Origin: Vibrio cyclitrophicus
GTDB lineage: Bacteria > Pseudomonadota > Gammaproteobacteria > Enterobacterales > Vibrionaceae
Reading direction: 5' to 3'
Length of the DNA: 64,000 nt
Assembly: GCA_023206055.1 (NCBI GenBank)
Contig: CP065366.1
Coordinates: forward strand, 1,178,001 to 1,242,000
The notes beneath the pieces are model-generated. The model made no database searches. It saw only the letters and a list, made by a program, of their open reading frames with translations, and was not told the DNA's origin. Made by a program: the position numbers and the translations under genes. This document shows positions 8,339 to 18,949 of the stretch, piece after piece; position 1 is the first letter of the stretch, and the number at the start of each line of letters is the position of its first letter.

Positions 8339-9640
8339 AGCTTTGCTGAACACATGAAAGATGCGATTTTTATGATCCCATCTTCAAAGTTATTGTCACA
8401 GGTCGTGGATTTACTTAGTGCAATCGACATGAATGACAAAGACACCAAAGGCGACCTGTACGAGTACTTGTTAAGCAAGCTACAACAATCGGGTGTGAAT
8501 GGTCAGTTCCGTACGCCGCGTAACATCATTCAAATGATGGTTGAGCTGATGCAACCAAAGGTGGGCGACACCATCTGTGACCCTTCATCAGGTACGTGCG
8601 GCTTCTTAATGGCGGCGGTTGAGTATGTTGAAGAGCATCACGCTAAAGAAGTGAACAAGCCTGAACACCGTAAACACTTCAATAACGATATGTTTACGGG
8701 CTTTGATTTTGATAAACACATGCTGCGCATTGGCGCGATGAATATGCTATTGCACGGTATTGAAAACCCAAGTGTCCATTACCGTGACAGCTTGCAAGAT
8801 CAAGGTGACGAGAACATCTCTGAAGCCTATAACCTCATTCTTGCAAACCCGCCGTTTAAAGGCTCTGTTGATTTTGACATTGTCGCACCAGATTTGCTGC
8901 GTGCCTTAGGTAAAAATCCAGTAGTAAAGAAAACGGCACCGAAGTTCACAACTGAAATTGACGAAGACGGCAATGAAATTCAGGTTGAGGTTAAAAAGAA
9001 AAAGCCAACTGAGAAATCAGAGCTGCTGTTCTTAGCCCTAATTCTTCGCATGCTCAAAGTGGGTGGTCGTGCGGCGGTTATCATCCCTGATGGTGTGCTA
9101 TTTGGTTCGACTAAAGCGCATAAAGCGATTCGTGAGCAAATTGTATCTAAGCAGAAATTAGAAGCGGTAATTTCACTCCCTTCTGGTGTATTCAAGCCCT
9201 ACGCTGGGGTAAGTACTGCCATTCTTATCTTCACTAAAACCAACAGTGGCGGTACGGATAATGTTTGGTTCTACGACATGCAAGCTGATGGTTTCTCGTT
9301 AGATGATAAACGTAGTCAGCTTTTTAAAGATGGTGAAACACCAACTCACGAGCAAAGCAACATTGCCGATATTATTGAACGCTTTAACACGCTAACCAAT
9401 GAAGACAACACACCAAACGGCGACAGCCCAGAATACACACGCCAAAAGACAGAGCAGAGCTTTATGGTGCCAGTCGATGCCATTACCAGTAACGACTTTG
9501 ACCTAAGCCTCAATCGTTACAAAGAAGTGGTGTACGAAGAAGTGCAATACGATGCGCCGCAAGACATTTTGAAACGCATTAAAACGCTACAAGATAGTAT
9601 GGCGAAGGGATTAGCTGATTTAGAAGGGTTGCTGAAATGA
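8339..9640 (+). pseudogene. hsdM: HsdM C-terminal fragment (type I N6-adenine methyltransferase)
   Basis: The remaining 433 codons of HsdM resume directly after the right copy of the 13-base duplication. The catalytic domain is complete: SAM motif DPSSGTCGFL and the catalytic NPPF in LILANPPFKG. An internal ATG at 8354 could start a 428-residue product lacking the N-terminal helical domain. Because the holoenzyme needs M2S for both methylation and restriction, the whole type I system is probably off unless this fragment works or the element excises precisely. The stop overlaps the hsdS start (ATGA). Confidence 0.92.
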
Positions 9641-10794
9641 GCTGGCCTCTAGTTAATTTATCAACTATCTGCCAAATCGATATGGGTTCTGCACCTAAAG
9701 GTTCTACATATGTAGAGCTCGATAGCGGTGTGCCACTCATAGCTGGCGCAGCAGACTATGGCGATGTATTTCCTCGACCAAAGAAAGCAACACTTGAACC
9801 TACAAAGCTATGTAAAAAAGGCGACATCATAATTTGTGTTCGAGCTACGATTGGTGATTTGAACTGGGCGGATAAAGAATATTGCCTCGGGCGCGGTGTT
9901 GCGGGGCTTAGAGTCCATGATGAAAAGTTAGACTCAAAATACTTATGGTACTTTATCGCATCAATTGAAGATGAATTATATCGAAATTCAACGGGTTCGA
10001 CCTTTCCTCAAATAAATAAGAAAGTAATCGAATCACTTGAAATCCCACTCCCTCCACTAGAAACCCAAAAGCAAATCGCAGCGGTGCTAGAAGAAGCTGA
10101 CCAACTGCGTAAAGACTGTCAACAAATGGAACAAGAGCTAAACAGCCTCGCTCAGTCAGTGTTTATTGATATGTTTGGTGATCCGGTGACGAATCCTAAG
10201 GGGTGGGATGTTGGAATCATTGGCGAAATGCTGTCATCTGCGAACTACGGTACGTCTGAAAAATCCTCTACTGAAAAGAAAAAATTTCCAGTTCTAAGAA
10301 TGAATAACATTACCTATGAAGGTAATTGGGACTTCTCTGCTTTGAAATACATGGATATGAGTAAGGAAGATGAAAATAAGTACTTAGTTAAAAGTGGAGA
10401 TATCTTGTTCAATCGAACAAACAGCAAGGAATTGGTTGGTAAAACTGCGGTTTATAGAGAGGTTAGCTCTATGGCTTATGCTGGTTATTTAGTCCGAGCT
10501 CGCTGTAATGAATTAGCTCATCCAGACTATATTTCTTCTTTTATGAACTCGAAATACGGGAAAAAGACTCTCCAGTCAATGTGTAAAAGTATTGTTGGAA
10601 TGGCCAATATTAACGCTAAAGAATTCCAGAAAATCAAAATTGCAAAGCCTCCAGTAGAGTTACAAGAAAAGTTTGCAATAAGAGTTGCCGCTATAAGAAC
10701 TAAGGTTGCTGACGTTAAGCAGCTAGAAGCTGAGTATAACTTGTTATTCAACGCTCTCATGCAAAAAGCCTTCAAAGGCGAGCTAGACCTATAA
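9637..10794 (+). CDS. hsdS: HsdS specificity subunit, type I restriction-modification
   Basis: 385 residues with two target-recognition domains and two conserved spacer helices. The central conserved region is IPLPPLETQKQIAAVLEEADQ followed by a helix ending in FIDMFGDP; the C-terminal repeat is KPPVELQEKFAIRV. It sets the DNA sequence recognised by the HsdM2S methylase. The target sequence cannot be read from the sequence. It overlaps the hsdM stop by 4 bases and looks intact. Confidence 0.92.
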   Translation: MSWPLVNLSTICQIDMGSAPKGSTYVELDSGVPLIAGAADYGDVFPRPKKATLEPTKLCKKGDIIICVRATIGDLNWADKEYCLGRGVAGLRVHDEKLDSKYLWYFIASIEDELYRNSTGSTFPQINKKVIESLEIPLPPLETQKQIAAVLEEADQLRKDCQQMEQELNSLAQSVFIDMFGDPVTNPKGWDVGIIGEMLSSANYGTSEKSSTEKKKFPVLRMNNITYEGNWDFSALKYMDMSKEDENKYLVKSGDILFNRTNSKELVGKTAVYREVSSMAYAGYLVRARCNELAHPDYISSFMNSKYGKKTLQSMCKSIVGMANINAKEFQKIKIAKPPVELQEKFAIRVAAIRTKVADVKQLEAEYNLLFNALMQKAFKGELDL

Positions 10795-10832
10795 CGAATA
10801 TTAAAAGAACAATGATGTAAAAAGGAAACTCA

Positions 10833-13800
10833 ATGTCAGATACGGTTAACGGTTCAACGAGCAACTTCGGCTTTATGGATGTTGCCCTTAACGGTGGCAA
10901 CGATGTGTACACCACGCGTTGCGCCGAGATTCAAACTCGTGCCCAAAATGCGGAAAGCAACATCAAAACCGATCCTCGTATTGCAGGCTTTTATGCCCGC
11001 AATGCATTGGAGTTAATGGTTGAAACCGTGTTTGACATTGATAATTGGCTTACTCGTCCACGTCATGATGCGACGTTAATGTCGCTTATTCATGATAAGG
11101 ACTTTAAGCAAAATTTAGAAACTCACTTGTTTCCCAAGCTCAAGCTGGTGATCCAAGTGGGTAACGAAGCGGTACACAGTAAAACGACGCTGCCACAGCG
11201 TGATGCCCTACAAGCGGTAAAAGAGCTGCACCATGTGCTGTATTGGTTTATTCGTACCTATACACCCAACCTAGACCGTAAACAGTTTGTAGTTCAACCG
11301 TTTGATGAAGCGCTTATTCCACAACAAGTCTCAATTGATGCCACAGTTGCGACCAAAGCTCTGAGCAGCATTAAACGGGTTAAAGAGCTAGAGAAGCAGC
11401 TAGAGCAAGACGACAAAATCGAGCGTGAAGCCTACTTACAGCAACTTAAAGAGAACGAAACGTTAAAAGCGGCAAACCAAGCATTACTTGAGCAGATAGA
11501 GCAAGCTAAACAAAGTGCTGAAAAAGTCACCGATGCGCACGACTATAACGAGGAAGAAACTCGAACTTATCTTATCGATGTACTTCTACACGAAGCTGGC
11601 TGGAAGCTAGAGCATAAACGTGACCGTGAATACCCTGTATCAGGTATGCCTATCTCAAAGGTCAACCCTAAAGGAAACGGTTTTGTCGATTATGTACTCT
11701 GGGGAGATGACGGCACAGCTTTAGCGGTGGTGGAGGCAAAACGAGCTAACATCAGTCCAGAAGAAGGTAAGCGACAAGCTGAACTATATGCTAATTGTCT
11801 AGCAGAGCAATGTGGTTTGCGCCCAGTTATCTTCTACACCAATGGCTATGATACCCATCTGTGGGATGATCATTTATACCCGCCGCGTCAAGTTCAAGGC
11901 TTTTACACCAAAGCCGAACTTGAGCTTATGGTGAAGCGCCGCACCGATCGTAAACCTTTCTTTGAAAATGGTATGCCTAACAGTAATCTTGTTATTAATA
12001 ACGAGATCACCAACCGTCACTATCAAAAATCAGCCATTACTAAACTATTACAAGACTTTGAGCTAGAGCATGAGCGCAAAGGGTTATTTGTAATGGCAAC
12101 GGGTACGGGTAAAACGCGTACCGTGATCAGCCTTGTTGATTTGTTGGTGAAAAACGATTGGGTTAAGAACGTTCTGTTCCTTGCCGACCGTAACGCATTG
12201 CTTACCCAAGCTAAGAAGAACTTCGTTAAGCTACTGCCTCGTGTAAGCTGCTCTATTTTGGATTCAGGTCAAAGTAAGAACAACATCGACAGCCGTTTGT
12301 ATTTCTCTACTTATCCAACCATGAAGAATCTATTAGATCGTGGTTCAGATGAACGCCCGTTTGGTGTCGGTCATTTTGATTTGATTATTGTTGATGAAGC
12401 GCACCGCTCAGTCTATTCCAAGTATCGCCAAATTTTTGAGTATTTTGACGGCTTCTTAGTGGGCTTAACCGCGACACCAAAAGATGAAGTCGAAAAAGAT
12501 ACTTATGGCATTTTCGAACTACAAAAAGGGATGCCAACCTACGCTTATGAAGACGATAAAGCGTATGACCAAGGCTACCTTGTACCACCGACCAAAATCT
12601 CTGTTGCGACTAAGTTTTTACGTGAAGGCGTGAAGTACAAAGATCTGTCAGACGAAGAGCAGGAAGAGTGGGAAAACAAAGCCGAACTCGAAGATCGCGA
12701 CGAAGTGTTGCCATCAGAAGTGAATAAGTTTTTGTTTAACGAAGATACTGCAGAAAAAATGTTTGCTCAGTTAATGAGTAAAGATGATCGAGGTGGTATC
12801 CATGTTGAAGGTGGCGATGTCATCGGTAAAACCATCGTCTTTGCAGCCAATAATGATCACGCCGTTTTCCTTGAGAAAATGTTCAACAAGAACTATCCGA
12901 AATGGACAGGCAAGCTTGCTCGCGTCATTACCTTCAAAGAAACCTACGCACAAAGCCTAATCGATGAGTTCGGTGGCGATGAAAACAAAATTGATGAGTT
13001 CGACCCGAAGAACCCAACCTGCCGTATCGCAATTTCTGTAGATATGTTGGATACCGGTATTGACGTGCCGGAAGTGGTTAACCTTGTGTTCTTCAAAGTG
13101 ATCCGTTCTAAAGTGAAATTCACACAGATGATTGGCCGTGGCACACGTTTGTGTAAAGACCTCTTTGGTCCAAATGACGACAAAAAGACTTTCAAGGTCT
13201 TCGATTACTGTCAGAACTTTGAGTATTTCGATGCTAACCCCGAAGGCATAGCTGTGGGTGTAGCAAAACCCGTGACTCAACAGGTATTCGAGAAGCGCGT
13301 TCTATTTAGTACGTTGCTCAATAACAAGCTAACTAATGAAGAGTTTCGCGAACAACACCCAGAAGACTGTGAACGTTATACAGAGCTAAACCGTTATCAA
13401 CTAGACATGTTGCACCACCTTGTGAGTGGCATGAATCTCGATAACTTTATCGTAAGACCAAAGCGCCAAGCAGTAGAGCCTTTCTTAGAAAGAGACCATT
13501 GGGACAATATTGACGATACCAAGTTTACCGAGCTAGAGAGCCAAATCTCTGCGCTACCAACTGAAGCTGAAGCGTTTAATTCCGATGAGCAACTTAATCA
13601 CTTATCACACCGCTTCGATAGCTTGGTGTTAACCATGCAATTGGACCTGTTAGAGAAAGGTATGTTGTCGGAAACAAGCCGCGGACGAGTGGTTGAATTT
13701 GCTGAGCAGCTTGAAGCGAAATCGACGATTCCGGCAGTACAAGCGCAGCTGCAACTTATCCAAGATATTCAGACCCAAGAGTTTTGGCAGGATATCCACT

Positions 13801-14438
13801 TAGTCACGCTAGAAGAGTTACGACGTAAGTTGCGAAATCTAATGTTCGCGTTGGACAAAGATAAAAAAGAGATGGTGTACACCAACTTTGAAGACGAAGT
13901 TCAAGGTGTCCATGACGTGACAAATGTGTACAAGAATCCAAGCGTTGATTTAGCCCAGTATCGCAAGAAAATTGAGCTCTATATTCAAGACCACCAAGAT
14001 CAGCTAACGATTCAAAAGCTCAAGCGCAATAAATCCATCACTCAAGCCGATTTAGACGTCCTAGAAGGCTTATTACTGGATGCAAGCGGTATGAGCGACG
14101 TGGAAGCTTACCGTGAGAAGATCTTACAAGAGAAGCCGCTAGGCACGTTTATCCGTGAACTCATAGGTTTAGACATGAATGCAGCCAAAGAAGCATTCAG
14201 TAGCTTCCTTGATGCAGAGTCTTACAACGCTGAACAGATTCAATTCGTCGATAAAGTGATCGATTACTTAGTTAATAACGGCATTCTCGATATGTCACAA
14301 CTCTTCGAGCCACCATTTACTGATAACCATGGTGAAAGCGCTTATGGCTTCTTCGATGAAGGCACCGTGGTAGAGCTGTTTGGAGTGATTCGCAAGGTGA
14401 ATGCGAATGCTGTGGTTGAAGAGAGTAAGAGTGCTTAG
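10833..14438 (+). CDS. hsdR: HsdR restriction and translocase subunit
   Basis: 1201 residues, ATG with an AAAGGAAA ribosome-binding site. The N terminus (about 1-150) matches DUF4145-type sequence, then a coiled coil (about 170-235). A PD-(D/E)xK-like nuclease core follows (VDYVLW ... VVEAKR, about residues 285-305). The SF2 motor shows MATGTGKTRT (motif I), IIVDEAHRS (motif II), LTATPKD (motif III) and IGRGTRLCKD (motif VI). The gene looks intact, although its methylase partner is broken; HsdR alone should not cut. Confidence 0.93.
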   Translation: MSDTVNGSTSNFGFMDVALNGGNDVYTTRCAEIQTRAQNAESNIKTDPRIAGFYARNALELMVETVFDIDNWLTRPRHDATLMSLIHDKDFKQNLETHLFPKLKLVIQVGNEAVHSKTTLPQRDALQAVKELHHVLYWFIRTYTPNLDRKQFVVQPFDEALIPQQVSIDATVATKALSSIKRVKELEKQLEQDDKIEREAYLQQLKENETLKAANQALLEQIEQAKQSAEKVTDAHDYNEEETRTYLIDVLLHEAGWKLEHKRDREYPVSGMPISKVNPKGNGFVDYVLWGDDGTALAVVEAKRANISPEEGKRQAELYANCLAEQCGLRPVIFYTNGYDTHLWDDHLYPPRQVQGFYTKAELELMVKRRTDRKPFFENGMPNSNLVINNEITNRHYQKSAITKLLQDFELEHERKGLFVMATGTGKTRTVISLVDLLVKNDWVKNVLFLADRNALLTQAKKNFVKLLPRVSCSILDSGQSKNNIDSRLYFSTYPTMKNLLDRGSDERPFGVGHFDLIIVDEAHRSVYSKYRQIFEYFDGFLVGLTATPKDEVEKDTYGIFELQKGMPTYAYEDDKAYDQGYLVPPTKISVATKFLREGVKYKDLSDEEQEEWENKAELEDRDEVLPSEVNKFLFNEDTAEKMFAQLMSKDDRGGIHVEGGDVIGKTIVFAANNDHAVFLEKMFNKNYPKWTGKLARVITFKETYAQSLIDEFGGDENKIDEFDPKNPTCRIAISVDMLDTGIDVPEVVNLVFFKVIRSKVKFTQMIGRGTRLCKDLFGPNDDKKTFKVFDYCQNFEYFDANPEGIAVGVAKPVTQQVFEKRVLFSTLLNNKLTNEEFREQHPEDCERYTELNRYQLDMLHHLVSGMNLDNFIVRPKRQAVEPFLERDHWDNIDDTKFTELESQISALPTEAEAFNSDEQLNHLSHRFDSLVLTMQLDLLEKGMLSETSRGRVVEFAEQLEAKSTIPAVQAQLQLIQDIQTQEFWQDIHLVTLEELRRKLRNLMFALDKDKKEMVYTNFEDEVQGVHDVTNVYKNPSVDLAQYRKKIELYIQDHQDQLTIQKLKRNKSITQADLDVLEGLLLDASGMSDVEAYREKILQEKPLGTFIRELIGLDMNAAKEAFSSFLDAESYNAEQIQFVDKVIDYLVNNGILDMSQLFEPPFTDNHGESAYGFFDEGTVVELFGVIRKVNANAVVEESKSA

Positions 14439-14524
14439 AGAATCTGTATGAGATTGTAGATAAATGGCCTGTGATTTTTTGAAGTTTTTAAGAATGTTCT
14501 TGACTGTAAATGGTGGAAATTTAG

Positions 14525-16012
14525 GTGAATGATACTGTACCAATGGCCCTTTTGAGCGAGACTGATATCTTAATACGGGCAGCGCGTTTAGTCGATAGAG
14601 ATGAAATTACGTTGGCTGTTAAGTTATTAGAGCAAGCACATAGCGAAAAACCTCGTTCAGAAAGGCTACTTAGTATCTTAAGCAATCTCCACCACAAACT
14701 TGGAAACTATGCCAAAGCAAAGGAATTTACCGAAGCGGCTTTTTATGACTTATCACCTTCTGCTATGCACTCTGAAATGGAATTGCCTAATGAAAGTGAT
14801 GTTTCTTTTTTGGCGGATAAATCAAGTGAGCTAGTGGATGTTGAGTACAATTTTGAAAGCTCTGGTACTCAACCAATAAAATCACCCAGAAAAACTTTGA
14901 GCTTAAACAGAAAGGTGAATAACTCATCTGATGAATCGGAAGTTAAAATATATCATCGTTCTAAGAAAAAAAATGTTCTTCTTAAGCCCTTAAATCTGGC
15001 GGATGAAGCCGACCTTCCCGTCAACTCTTCATCATCTATAAAGCAAGTCGGAATTGACATACCAAAACCCTGCACGAAGAGCCTCGAACTGCAAAGTGGA
15101 AAATCGCTGAGCCCAGCAGAGGATTTAGATGATTATGTAGTGGAAGATCTAGATGGATTTTTCGAACAATTAAATGAAGAAGATACGAATGATGATATAG
15201 CGAGTGATATCTATAGTTATGCAGAAGAAGTAATTCCAGAAGATGAATTATTTGTAACTGATAATAACGAGTTAGAGCTTTATGACTTGTGGGTTGATGA
15301 TGAGCAAGTTAATGATGACAATGCAGGAAATAGTGCTTTAGAGAACAGCCTGACTTTTGAGGAGCGAGCTCGTTTTGTTGCTGTAGACTGTATTATTGAG
15401 TTTGGTTGGCATGCCAGAGAGTTACCATTTTTGGTCGATGTATTTAGTGGACCTGGTTGGCATAATACAAAAGTTGCACTATCAAGAGAAGTTCAGTCTG
15501 GGGCAACAGTAGAAGAATTAGAGTTGGCCTTTGAAGTTAAGACATTTTGGAAGGATAGTTCACGATATTGGATTACGTTTTCAAAAGCGTGGGTTAGCGG
15601 AGAGAGTGCAGGTTCAACCTATAAACATTGTAGTTGGAAACAAGCTTTACGCTTAGTTCGTTTGTTTAATGGCGTTCCAACGTTTGAAGAAATATATGAT
15701 TTCTTAGAAACTGAATTTGAGTATTGGTACGCGCATACTATTTTGAGGCGCTGTTTCCCTGCTTTTAATCACTATTTATTTAGTTATCGACTCCATAGCC
15801 GAAATATTGATTCGATGTTTGGCGGTTTTGCTGTCCCCGAGTTTTTTGACGGTTTAAATACAATATCGTCCCACCTACCTCACTCGGATGAAATGTTATC
15901 ACTTAAAGATATGGGTATTGATTTAGCGAATAAATTTGTGAGTAAAAACTCGTTTGTGAGTGATGATTATACGGATGACTATTTGTTAGAGCTATGGAAC
16001 CAAAAGGCATAG
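14525..16012 (+). CDS. TPR-containing protein of unknown function, partner of SNF2 helicase
   Basis: 495 residues, family not recognised. Residues about 7-75 form two TPR-like helical hairpins (ITLAVKLLEQAHSEKP, LSILSNLHHKLGNYAKA). Residues 80-270 are low-complexity and increasingly acidic (DDYVVEDLDGFFEQLNEEDTNDD). Residues 275-495 look like a folded domain rich in Trp, Phe and Tyr. GTG 14525 is used as start; ATG 14543 is an alternative. It precedes the RapA-like helicase gene by 22 bases, so the two form an operon. No catalytic motif was seen. A two-gene defence module is an inference from cargo context. Confidence 0.75.
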   Translation: MNDTVPMALLSETDILIRAARLVDRDEITLAVKLLEQAHSEKPRSERLLSILSNLHHKLGNYAKAKEFTEAAFYDLSPSAMHSEMELPNESDVSFLADKSSELVDVEYNFESSGTQPIKSPRKTLSLNRKVNNSSDESEVKIYHRSKKKNVLLKPLNLADEADLPVNSSSSIKQVGIDIPKPCTKSLELQSGKSLSPAEDLDDYVVEDLDGFFEQLNEEDTNDDIASDIYSYAEEVIPEDELFVTDNNELELYDLWVDDEQVNDDNAGNSALENSLTFEERARFVAVDCIIEFGWHARELPFLVDVFSGPGWHNTKVALSREVQSGATVEELELAFEVKTFWKDSSRYWITFSKAWVSGESAGSTYKHCSWKQALRLVRLFNGVPTFEEIYDFLETEFEYWYAHTILRRCFPAFNHYLFSYRLHSRNIDSMFGGFAVPEFFDGLNTISSHLPHSDEMLSLKDMGIDLANKFVSKNSFVSDDYTDDYLLELWNQKA

Positions 16013-16034
16013 ATAGAGCTAAGAGGAAAAGACC

Positions 16035-18857
16035 ATGCATGTTCAAAAGAGGCTCAAGCCCGTCAGAGGTTGCTGGGTGTTACACGAAAAGTTTGGTCGC
16101 GGTCTTGTGCGCCAAGTTTTGGATAATATTGACGGAGTTACATTAAAGGTTGGTTGGCAAAATCGTGAGTATGGTCAGACACTCGTTTCAGCTTCATCTG
16201 TAGGTTCTGGTTTTATGGTAGGTATGGAGGTGCAGCATGTTCCTGCGTCTAAAGTAGAGTCATGTCTAGAAGAAGGGATTGTACTCAAAATAAAAGAAAT
16301 TGCGGGCTTCCATCAGGTTCTAGTTAATTTTTCTGAATCGTCAATTACTCGCTGGTTGCCATTTGAGCGGCTGTCTTGGATTAAAGGTGTAGAACATCGG
16401 TTTTGTACTAATGACTTTGGTGACTTAATTACACCGGTAAGATTTAAGTTAAAAGTCCTCGCGCACGCTATTGAGAATTGGAATGAAAATACAGGGTCGT
16501 TATCACGGTTAGACATTGATCCTTTGCCGCATCAAGTACATTTGGTTCACCATATCCTAGCTTCTGGTCACCTCAATTGGATGATTGCCGATGATGTTGG
16601 TCTAGGCAAAACTATAGAAACGGGAATGTTACTAAAGGCTCTAGAGCAAAGAGGACAAGCTGAGCGTGTCCTATTAGTTACACCAGCAGGATTGACTTCT
16701 CAGTGGAAAGAAGAACTCCATAATAAATTTGGCTTGAGCGAATTCCGAATATATGGCGAGAACTTCAATATCGATGAAGGGCGAGAATGGGGTATGTACA
16801 AACACGTGATAGGTTCAATTGATAGGTTCAAAGAAGAGCATCATTTAGAAAAGTTATTGCGTGCAGAGCCTTGGGATCTTGTTATTTTTGACGAAGCTCA
16901 TCGCCTTAGTCGAAGACAGTATGGGATGAAATATGATGCCTCGAATCGATTCCAACTTGCTAATTTTTTGAGGGCTAAAACAAAAGCTATGGTGCTATTA
17001 AGTGCTACCCCTCACCAGGGCAAACCTGACAAGTTTCAAAGCTTATTGATGTTACTAAATCCAGATAGAAAAGAAGAAATTGAGACATTGGCACTGAATC
17101 CTGAAATTCTGTCTGAGATGATTATTAGAAATAATAAATCGGATGTGACCGATTTAGAAGGTAATTTTATCTTTAAAGGTAAAACCACAAAAGCAATACG
17201 AGTTACGCACGACAAAGCCTTGAAAGATTTTGATTGTTCACTTCAATCCTATCTGAGAAAAGGTTACCAAACAGCTAGTGAGATGGGGCAAACAGGTAAT
17301 GCAATCGGATTTGTTATGACTGTATACCGAAAGCTAGCAGCATCCAGTGCAAAAGCGATTAATAAAGCACTACACAATAGGAAACGTAGGCTTGTTGAAG
17401 AGGCTCAATCAGTAGGCGTTGATGACGACCTATTGGTGCAGGATGAACGTTACTTTGGCGAAGCAGAAGAGCTACAGTTGCAAACTACACAAGGAAAAGA
17501 ATTCTTTGACGGTGAGCTAGAACAGCTGAATATTCTGATTGCGGAGAGTGAACAAGTACTTATAACGGATCCCAAACTGAAGGAATTTAAAGAGGTTTTG
17601 ATCCCATCAATACTCGCAAACCACAAGTCAGAGAAAATCTTGATATTTACAGAGTATCGCTCAACACAAGACTACCTAAAGACAGCCCTTGAAGAACATT
17701 ATGGCGATGGCTGTGTGAATTTGATTAATGGTTCTATGAAACATCCGGTCCGCCGAGAAGCTATCAGAAACTTTGAAGATGCAGGGCAGTTCTTAATTTC
17801 AACGGAAGCCGGTGGTGAAGGTATTAACCTTCAAGACAAGTGTCATATTATGATTAATTATGATTTGCCTTGGAACCCCATGAGATTGGTACAACGCATT
17901 GGTCGCTTATATCGCTATGGTCAAAAACACCGTGTAGTAGTTTTTAACCTTTATTCTCCTGAGTCAATGGATGATCAAATAATGGATCTGATGCACGAAA
18001 GAATTGAACAAGTTGTAGGTGACTTATCTTCATTGAGTGGGGAATACAATGAGCGTTTGAGTGATGACATAATGGGAGAAGTCGCGGACCTTGTCGATGT
18101 GGGAGACATACTGCTAGAAGCTACAAGCGACGGTATAACTCGCACAAGAGAGCGCATCGAAGAAGCGTTAGAAAAAGCCAAAAATTCAGCAAGTAAACAG
18201 CGTGAGCTATTCGAATATGCCGCAGGGTTTGATCCTAAAGAGGTAAAAGAAGAGCTAAATATTACATCGGAACATGTGATGTTTTTTACGCAAGGAATGT
18301 TTGACTTATTGGATATAGAAGTTGTAGATAAGACCCATAAAAACCTTATATGGCAAATTAAACTAAATGACGCTATTGCAACGGATTTAGGGGTAAGGAG
18401 AACTAGGTGGCAGATTACGTTTGACCGTACTCTTCATGCGAGTCGTGGAAATTGCGAGATGATGGATCTCGATAACTTTATTTTCAAGTATTTACTTAAA
18501 AAAGCTAAGTCGTATGAGTTTGGTGGACTAACAGCCTCCATTGGCAAGTCGTCTCTGCTAGAAGGTGCTGTAATATGTTCATATTTAAGGTGGCAAAACT
18601 CTCTTGGTCTGAGGCAGCGACAAGAGTTAGTGGCTATCCAAGTTAGCCAGGATAAAGAGGTTACATTGAACACTCAAGATTTCTGCAACTGGCTGAAAGA
18701 TGACGGTATTTCATATTTTGAGAGGAATAAACAGGACTTAAAGGACTTGTTTCAAGTTGCCCAAATTAAAAGTTCAGAGGTGTTAAAGGCTAAGTCGAAT
18801 CAGTTACTTCACCCTGAAAGTATTGCTCCCATTGCGGCCGCATTATTTCATAAGTAA
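16035..18857 (+). CDS. SNF2/RapA-like helicase, cargo
   Basis: 940 residues. The N-terminal about 150 residues carry two small beta-rich segments (HEKFGRGLVRQV, VGMEVQHV), like the Tudor-type domains of RapA. The SNF2 motor has DDVGLGKTIETG (motif I, about residue 186), VIFDEAHRL (motif II, about 285), LLSATPHQGKPD (motif III), STEAGGEGINLQ (motif V) and RIGRLYRYGQ (motif VI). It is close in motif style to RapA and to DrmD of DISARM systems, but no drmA, drmB, drmC or methylase of that system is nearby. The ribosome-binding site AAGAGGAAA precedes the ATG. It moves along DNA, probably to remodel bound proteins; its target is unknown. Confidence 0.87.
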   Translation: MHVQKRLKPVRGCWVLHEKFGRGLVRQVLDNIDGVTLKVGWQNREYGQTLVSASSVGSGFMVGMEVQHVPASKVESCLEEGIVLKIKEIAGFHQVLVNFSESSITRWLPFERLSWIKGVEHRFCTNDFGDLITPVRFKLKVLAHAIENWNENTGSLSRLDIDPLPHQVHLVHHILASGHLNWMIADDVGLGKTIETGMLLKALEQRGQAERVLLVTPAGLTSQWKEELHNKFGLSEFRIYGENFNIDEGREWGMYKHVIGSIDRFKEEHHLEKLLRAEPWDLVIFDEAHRLSRRQYGMKYDASNRFQLANFLRAKTKAMVLLSATPHQGKPDKFQSLLMLLNPDRKEEIETLALNPEILSEMIIRNNKSDVTDLEGNFIFKGKTTKAIRVTHDKALKDFDCSLQSYLRKGYQTASEMGQTGNAIGFVMTVYRKLAASSAKAINKALHNRKRRLVEEAQSVGVDDDLLVQDERYFGEAEELQLQTTQGKEFFDGELEQLNILIAESEQVLITDPKLKEFKEVLIPSILANHKSEKILIFTEYRSTQDYLKTALEEHYGDGCVNLINGSMKHPVRREAIRNFEDAGQFLISTEAGGEGINLQDKCHIMINYDLPWNPMRLVQRIGRLYRYGQKHRVVVFNLYSPESMDDQIMDLMHERIEQVVGDLSSLSGEYNERLSDDIMGEVADLVDVGDILLEATSDGITRTRERIEEALEKAKNSASKQRELFEYAAGFDPKEVKEELNITSEHVMFFTQGMFDLLDIEVVDKTHKNLIWQIKLNDAIATDLGVRRTRWQITFDRTLHASRGNCEMMDLDNFIFKYLLKKAKSYEFGGLTASIGKSSLLEGAVICSYLRWQNSLGLRQRQELVAIQVSQDKEVTLNTQDFCNWLKDDGISYFERNKQDLKDLFQVAQIKSSEVLKAKSNQLLHPESIAPIAAALFHK

Positions 18858-18949
18858 TTTTTGACTTACGAGGACGTTACCTCTTTAGAGTTTATTAAAG
18901 TTCACAATTTGGCTCCATAGAATTTGAATTATTCGGATTAACGGTAATA

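Noticed and set aside
12957..13280. 107-codon minus-strand frame within hsdR
   Set aside because: Antisense shadow of a clearly coding motor domain.
14525..18857. DISARM system
   Set aside because: The helicase resembles DrmD, but no drmA, drmB, drmC or DISARM methylase is present.
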